DNA of 64,000 nucleotides from Melieria omissa (taxonomy: Eukaryota > Arthropoda > Insecta > Diptera > Ulidiidae). The notes below the pieces were generated by a model, which saw only the letters and a list, made by a program, of their open reading frames with translations, searched no databases and was not told the DNA's origin. Shown here one piece after another: positions 59,077 through 64,000 of the stretch. Position numbers and translations under genes: made by a program. The DNA lies in assembly GCA_963971225.1 (NCBI GenBank), contig OZ020268.1, positions 114,048,830-114,112,829 of the forward strand, given 5' to 3'. How positions within the stretch are numbered: the first letter of the stretch is position 1; every line of letters starts with the position of its first letter.

Positions 59077-62000
59077 TCAATTCGAGTACTTGATGTGCTC
59101 GTAGTAGCCACCACTGCTGCCCACGCCGCTCAGCTGCTGATGGTGCAAGGGCGGAGTGGACATTGGGCCCGACGATGTCATTGACGGCAGATAGAGCGGC
59201 TTGCGGTCAATCAGCGAGTTGCCCACTGAGGATGTTGGCGGCGTCATCGAGGCGTGCTGCTGTTGCATGGCGGAAAGCGTCATCGAGCGCAGACCTGAAA
59301 GAAAGCGGGACACGTTTCAACAGTCATTCACACACAATCGAGACTGACGTCTAAAAATAGCGCCCGGCAGTCGCACGCCAATCACTTTGCATGCCGTTGA
59401 AATTCACACATCGCAGCGGCGTCATCAAACGGCAACTGGCAGGGATCAGTTGATAGCGCGCGATCGCCCGGACCCAACAAAAACGCGCACCATTCCACTG
59501 CGCACACATGTTGATCGTAAAAGTGCACTTTAGGCGCCGGCCGCGTCGACTATTACAGCCGACAGCCATTCATGCCCGACACTTGTGCAGCTTGTTTTAT
59601 GGACTCTTTGCTGGCAGTCAGTCAAATCAAGACTCGATTTGATTGACGCGATCGCCATCAATGCACACTCACACTTACCGTCGTCGACGTTGTAAGCGGA
59701 GGCGCCGCCGCCAGATGGACCGCCACCACCGCTGCTCGCATACGGATAATTTGCGGCGACAATGGACGCGGTCGCGTAATCCAAGCCGGCATTCGAGCTA
59801 TGCAGTGCCGCAGACACGCTCGCCGAGGCCGCGGAACTGCTCGATGCCACAGCGCTCGCCAGTGCCGACGAGGCCACTGTGTGCGCCAGCGGCGGTGTGG
59901 GGCTGTTGTTGTTGCTGTTGTGCAGCACAGACGAGGCCGAAGCAATGTTCGAGTATTGCGGCAGCGTGGCCTGGGCGTGAGCTGCGTGCGGATTCCATGC
60001 GTCCGCGAAGCCGGCCGCCGTGGCATTGGAGGTGGCGTAGTCATAGGAACTATACGGTTGGGCGGAATAAAAGTTGGCGCTGTCCTGCGGGTGGCAACAA
60101 TGGAAATGAGGTTATGGAGTATGATATGCCATTACTTGGTCTGCACTCGAGCGACTTACCATGCCCGGATCATAGGCGGAGGTGGTGTAGAAGCCATTCG
60201 CCGGCGAGTAGGGCTTCACTTTGAGCTTGGAGCGATATCCACGCGGGCGACGCCGCAAACTGGCCTCGTCCTCGAACATGTAAGCCGAATTCTGTTCAAT
60301 AGTCCAGTAGTTGCCCTTGCCGGGCTTGCCGACGCCCATTCCCTTCGGCAGCTTCTTGAAGCACTCGTTCAGGCTGAGGTTGTGGCGCACGGAATTCTTC
60401 CAACCCACGTATGACCCCCGAAAAAACTCGAATCTGCAAAGAGTTGCAAGACATAGACACATCCTGTCATTAAGTATTTATAAATTACGATAAATTATGA
60501 CGAAAAAGTGATATCTACCGAACGGCCAGTGAGTCAATGGCACCCAACATTAAAGTAAATACGATATGTTTTGCTAAAATTTAAGGAAAAACTACGCGTT
60601 CTTATAAAAATAACAAAGTCCACAGCCATGTACGACAGTCCAACACTTGGCCGCAAGTTTATTCTAAAGCATAAACAACAACAAACACACAATTTACATA
60701 AACTTTTAATTGTTTCTTTTGCTCAAATAAACAATGGGGATCGCACAAGAGCCGAAGGGGTACTTTTACTGGCGTCGCCGGCCATTGTGGTCGCGGCTCG
60801 CACCGCTGCCACAATGGCACCACCACTGCACGCACTGGCACGGCAAACCACCGCGTCACACAACGCAACACAACTTTTCAGCATAATTTCGAGAATATGA
60901 GAAATTTCGTATTGGCCGATCCTCAAGTGTCATGTAGAGCGGCTTCGAATTCTGCGGTACTCAGATTCTTGTTCAAATAAACACGCACTCATCTAAGATT
61001 ACAACACGGAGGTGTTGGGGCACAGAGGCGGTGGGTGGTGAGTGCCGGGGCGCAGACAAACATATTACGTACATTAAAGTCAATGTGAATACTAATTAGT
61101 GAGGTTAAAAGCCCATTCACCCATTCCTTCGCGGCGACGTAAGTGAAATCGGATCATTGCAGTCGTTCGGTGAATAGTGAAAACCAACCAATTGGGGGGT
61201 TCAATCAATGATTGATGTGATCGATAAAGGGTTGTTATGACCACATATGCATGTATATAACTTCATATATACTAAAATACATAAAATTGCGTTTGAAACG
61301 TTTTGAAATTTCTGATACGACAAAAAGAAGTTGGTAGTCCTACATGAGTAAATAAAAGGACTTTGATTCGTATTGACTTCGTATGTTTTTCGTGTTTATA
61401 AAGCAAAAAATTGCATAAACTGATACGTTTTGAAATTTCTAATACGACGAAAAGAAGTTTGGAGTCCTATTGAAGTAAATAAAATTACTTTGGTTCGGTT
61501 TTCAAGACTTTTCTTAAAGAAAAAATTCAAAGATATGAATCCCATGGTAGTTGCCACCAAGGAGGCATCGTAGATTTTCCGTGTTTATAAAGCAATATTG
61601 ATTTCTTTCAAATTCAAGCAATAGGACAGCTGAAATTAAGGCTTGAGTTAAAAAGTACTTTAATAAGGCTTTTGTCTCTTATTAAGAGGATGAAAGCTGA
61701 AAATTTAATTTCCAATCCTTTTTAAACACCTCTTCAAAAATTAGATGAAAAATAAAACTACAAAATATTTAAAAATAAAACTATAAAAAACACGCATATT
61801 AGCGTATTTACAAAAACGCAATAAATCAAAATATAACCACAAGGAGTGGGGACTACTTTGTAAAAGTAAAATAAAGGAAAATGATCATTGGATAAAATAT
61901 TTAGTTGCTACGTCTTAAGGGTGTTTACATTCCCTACCAAGAGCTCTATTAGTTTATTATAATTTTGATCTACTTCTTATAGATAGTGACAAAAGTAAAC

Positions 62001-63357
62001 GAGTGTTTAACTAGCCTGAACTAGGAATCGAACCTAGGGCCTTAAAGGTGACAGTTGGCGCACATTCCGCTAGACTATAGCGGCCTATCAAATATTATCT
62101 TAATTATTTAAGGCAGCTTAACAATTTATTCTCCGGTTAAGACATTAGAGACATTAGAATGTATTATTAATTCATTCCAAATTTTAATAAAATGCATCAT
62201 TATTTCGAAAAATTGTGGAAATCTAATCCGGTATAAAACTCCTGGATATGAAAAATAAACATTCTTTCGCTACAGGTTTTTACTGGGAAAAGTAAAATTT
62301 GAAAATTTTACGTTTTAGGCCTCTCTGTGGTTACATTTCAAAAGAAATTTTGAATTTTTATACTCGGACGCTGTATTTTAGAGTGTTTTTCTATGAGAGC
62401 AACCACATCGTTGTGGCTGCAATAATTACTTATACATACAACTTTTTACGCATAACGAAAATTTAAATATTTCTTCATTTACTTTAGCCAAAACTAAAAA
62501 AAGTATTTAAATTTAAAGAAAACTTCAAATTAAAAATATCTCTAATTTTTTCTGCTTCTTCTTCCCTTACTATGTCAAGATATACCATACCAAACGTGTA
62601 TACTTCCCTTCTTTAAACTTAAATATTCAGTTTATTAATTTCATATTTTTGCAAAAACTTCAAACTATTTTAAGGACCAACAAAAAATTTATTGTTGAAA
62701 CCACAGAGGGTTCAGACGTCCACAAAGTAGCAATGTGCCATATGGCAACAAAATAGCGAAAGGGTTAATGGGAGTTAGTCTACAAAAAGTATACAAATAG
62801 ATCGTTTCCTAACGTCGTTTAAATATAAAAAAATTGCATTTAGAATCATTAGAACCATGCGTTAAGCCATGACCGTCGGCTAATCATTTATCTGTAGGTT
62901 TGTTTACTGACTGGTAAACAAACTGACTAACAAACCATTAAATTATTGCTTTCGTAATTTTAGATAATTCCACAAAAAGCAATTGAAACATTTCCCTGTT
63001 TCAACCACACATACTCAGCATGAAGTTTGTCCAATGAAGCATATATGGTAATACATATGTGTCTATTACATAGGTACAAATATAAATGTCCATACCGACT
63101 TGTTCACAATCTTAAATTAGCTCCACAAAGTTTCATTCATCTTTATTTATATTTTTGTATCCTACCTCTTCTGCAGGAAGCTGTAAATTTCGCTCAGCGT
63201 TAATTTGCCCGTTGGTGATTCTTTGATTGCCATCGCAATCATATTTATGTAGCTGAGCGCTGGCTTTTCCGGACGCCTTGAACCAGATTTCTTAGTTGTG
63301 TCCGGTGGCGCTAATTCTTGTGACGTTGTTGCTGTTTGTTGCTGCGATTGTTGTTGT

Positions 63358-63390
<33 letters not shown>

Positions 63391-64000
63391 GCCTGTTGTT
63401 GTTGTTGTCCGTTAACACTATCACTTTGGCTACTGTGCACCGATTTCGCCGGTGAGGAACTGTTCGAATAAGATATAGTTTCAGTGGTGTGGCCCCCCAA
63501 ATGGCCAGAGACACTATGCGCTGCGCTGGTGATGACATTAGCACCGACGGCAGTCGCTGACGGCGAGGATGACAGCCCGGCATTTTGTATGCGATGCAGC
63601 GATTGCGATAGGAGATCTGCCGAGGCCGTGGCGCTGCTGGACGGCTGCTGCTCGTTCTCGCCGTGCGGCAGATAGTCCGATGAATTGAGGATCGCATTGC
63701 TGGAGCAGTACTTGATGGTGGAAGTGTAGTGGTGATTGAGCTGCTGGCCCAGCGACGCCGGCGGCAGCATGTTGACCACTTTTGTGGCAATCGCTGCTGT
63801 CGGTGCGCTGGTGTGCATTTCCACGTCGGTGGGCGTTTTCGAGTGCGGAATGTTGGGCGAAGAATCCGCCGAATCATTGCTCAACATGGCACCGTACAAA
63901 ATGGGACTAGGCGAACCGGATGTAGGACACATGCTGTGCAGGGACGTGAGTCCGTAGGGCGACGATTCCGTCACGTGCGCGGACGGTTGACTCATCATGG
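59077..64000 (-). CDS. bin: Forkhead transcription factor FoxF, biniou orthologue (5' end outside the window)
   Basis: Coding exons: 63166 to at least 64000, 60160-60433, 59679-60084 and 59077-59294, all with GT-AG borders and compatible phases; 576 residues are visible from the Met at 63998. The first exon has a Ser/Pro-rich part, a Gln tract and the start of the forkhead domain, [20 protein letters not shown] through EIYSFLQK. Intron 60434-63165 cuts the domain. The next exon gives [38 protein letters not shown] and the [10 protein letters not shown] wing. The Ala/Ser/Gly-rich tail ends YYEHIKYSN. The extra GMGVG in the wing region and the PALSYIN variant point to biniou rather than other Fox classes. 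In flies it directs visceral mesoderm. The Met at 63998 is probably internal because fly FoxF has more N-terminal sequence. Confidence 0.95.
60434..63165 (-). other. Large bin intron inside the forkhead domain
   Basis: 2732 bp, donor GTAGGA, acceptor CTTTGCAG. It carries a SINE (61905-62086), a direct duplication of about 75 bp (61293 and 61424, sharing CGTTTTGAAATTTCT and AAAAGAAGTT), and a lone piggyBac-like end GCGAAAGGGTTAA at about 62754. No gene inside. Confidence 0.8.
61905..62086 (-). mobile_element. tRNA-derived SINE, copy 2
   Basis: On the minus strand the head has an A box TAGTCTAGCGG (62069-62079) and a B box GGTTCGATTCC (62026-62036) at tRNA-like spacing. It then runs into a body ending GCTCTTGGTAGGGAATG...AACACCC, shared with the copy at 31831. 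The acceptor stem does not pair beyond three bases, so it is not a working tRNA gene. Confidence 0.75.

Noticed and set aside
59643..60414. Plus-strand frames of 193 and 204 residues
   Set aside because: Antisense shadows of bin exons 2 and 3.
62004..62086. Functional tRNA gene
   Set aside because: A and B boxes are good, but the acceptor stem does not pair and the sequence continues into a body shared with another copy, so it is a SINE head.
63996..63998. True start codon of bin at the window edge
   Set aside because: Fly FoxF proteins have more sequence before the segment seen here, so this Met is more likely internal and the gene is cut by the window end.

Overview
The window looks like euchromatic DNA of a higher dipteran, most likely a tephritid-type fruit fly. 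This rests on two clear fly forkhead genes, spliceosomal introns, CAG/CAA-rich coding runs, AT-rich intergenic DNA, and a dense load of insect-type transposons (mariner, PIF/Harbinger, hAT, piggyBac, Transib, I-like LINE, copia, LTR and SINE). Species cannot be fixed from sequence alone.

Only two host genes are well supported, and both are on the minus strand. At 36704-38275 lies an intronless FoxC gene, the orthologue of Drosophila crocodile (croc). At 59077 to beyond 64000 lie the last four coding exons of a FoxF gene, the orthologue of Drosophila biniou (bin); its 5' end runs out of the window. About 20.8 kb separates the bin stop from the croc start. FoxC and FoxF are members of the ancestral bilaterian FoxC/FoxF/FoxL1/FoxQ1 cluster. 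In D. melanogaster croc and bin are far apart on one chromosome arm, so this window appears to keep the ancestral pair together. Both genes act in mesoderm and head development in Drosophila.

The left third (8.6-19.3 kb) is a stack of nested mobile elements. A 5'-truncated I-like LINE is split by a 1.1 kb hAT-type element with an exact 8-bp target duplication. Next comes a foldback-like element (11131-12544) whose inverted arms are arrays of a 21-bp repeat and whose centre carries an intact small gene fusing a RING-H2 finger to a helix-turn-helix-like region. It is followed by a 6.3 kb PIF/Harbinger transposon (12951-19227). That transposon has a DDE transposase gene, a Myb/SANT-like accessory gene with a split start codon, a 1642-bp tandem duplication carrying an AT-hook open reading frame and its own Harbinger MITE, and a truncated copia element near its right end.

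The rest is intergenic DNA with scattered insertions whose ends can be read: two solo LTRs (3104, 46641), hAT-type elements (5214, 33616), Harbinger-type MITEs with TTA duplications (23473, 49132, 53220), piggyBac-type and other TTAA MITEs (24092, 45458, 56412, 57984), a decayed mariner gene (29.6-30.5 kb), an irritans-type mariner deletion derivative (50164), three LINE tails, two copies of a tRNA-derived SINE (31.8 kb, 61.9 kb), and a Transib-like element (52638-54249) with CACAGTG termini and a CGCCG target duplication. Most long intergenic stretches contain no credible gene.
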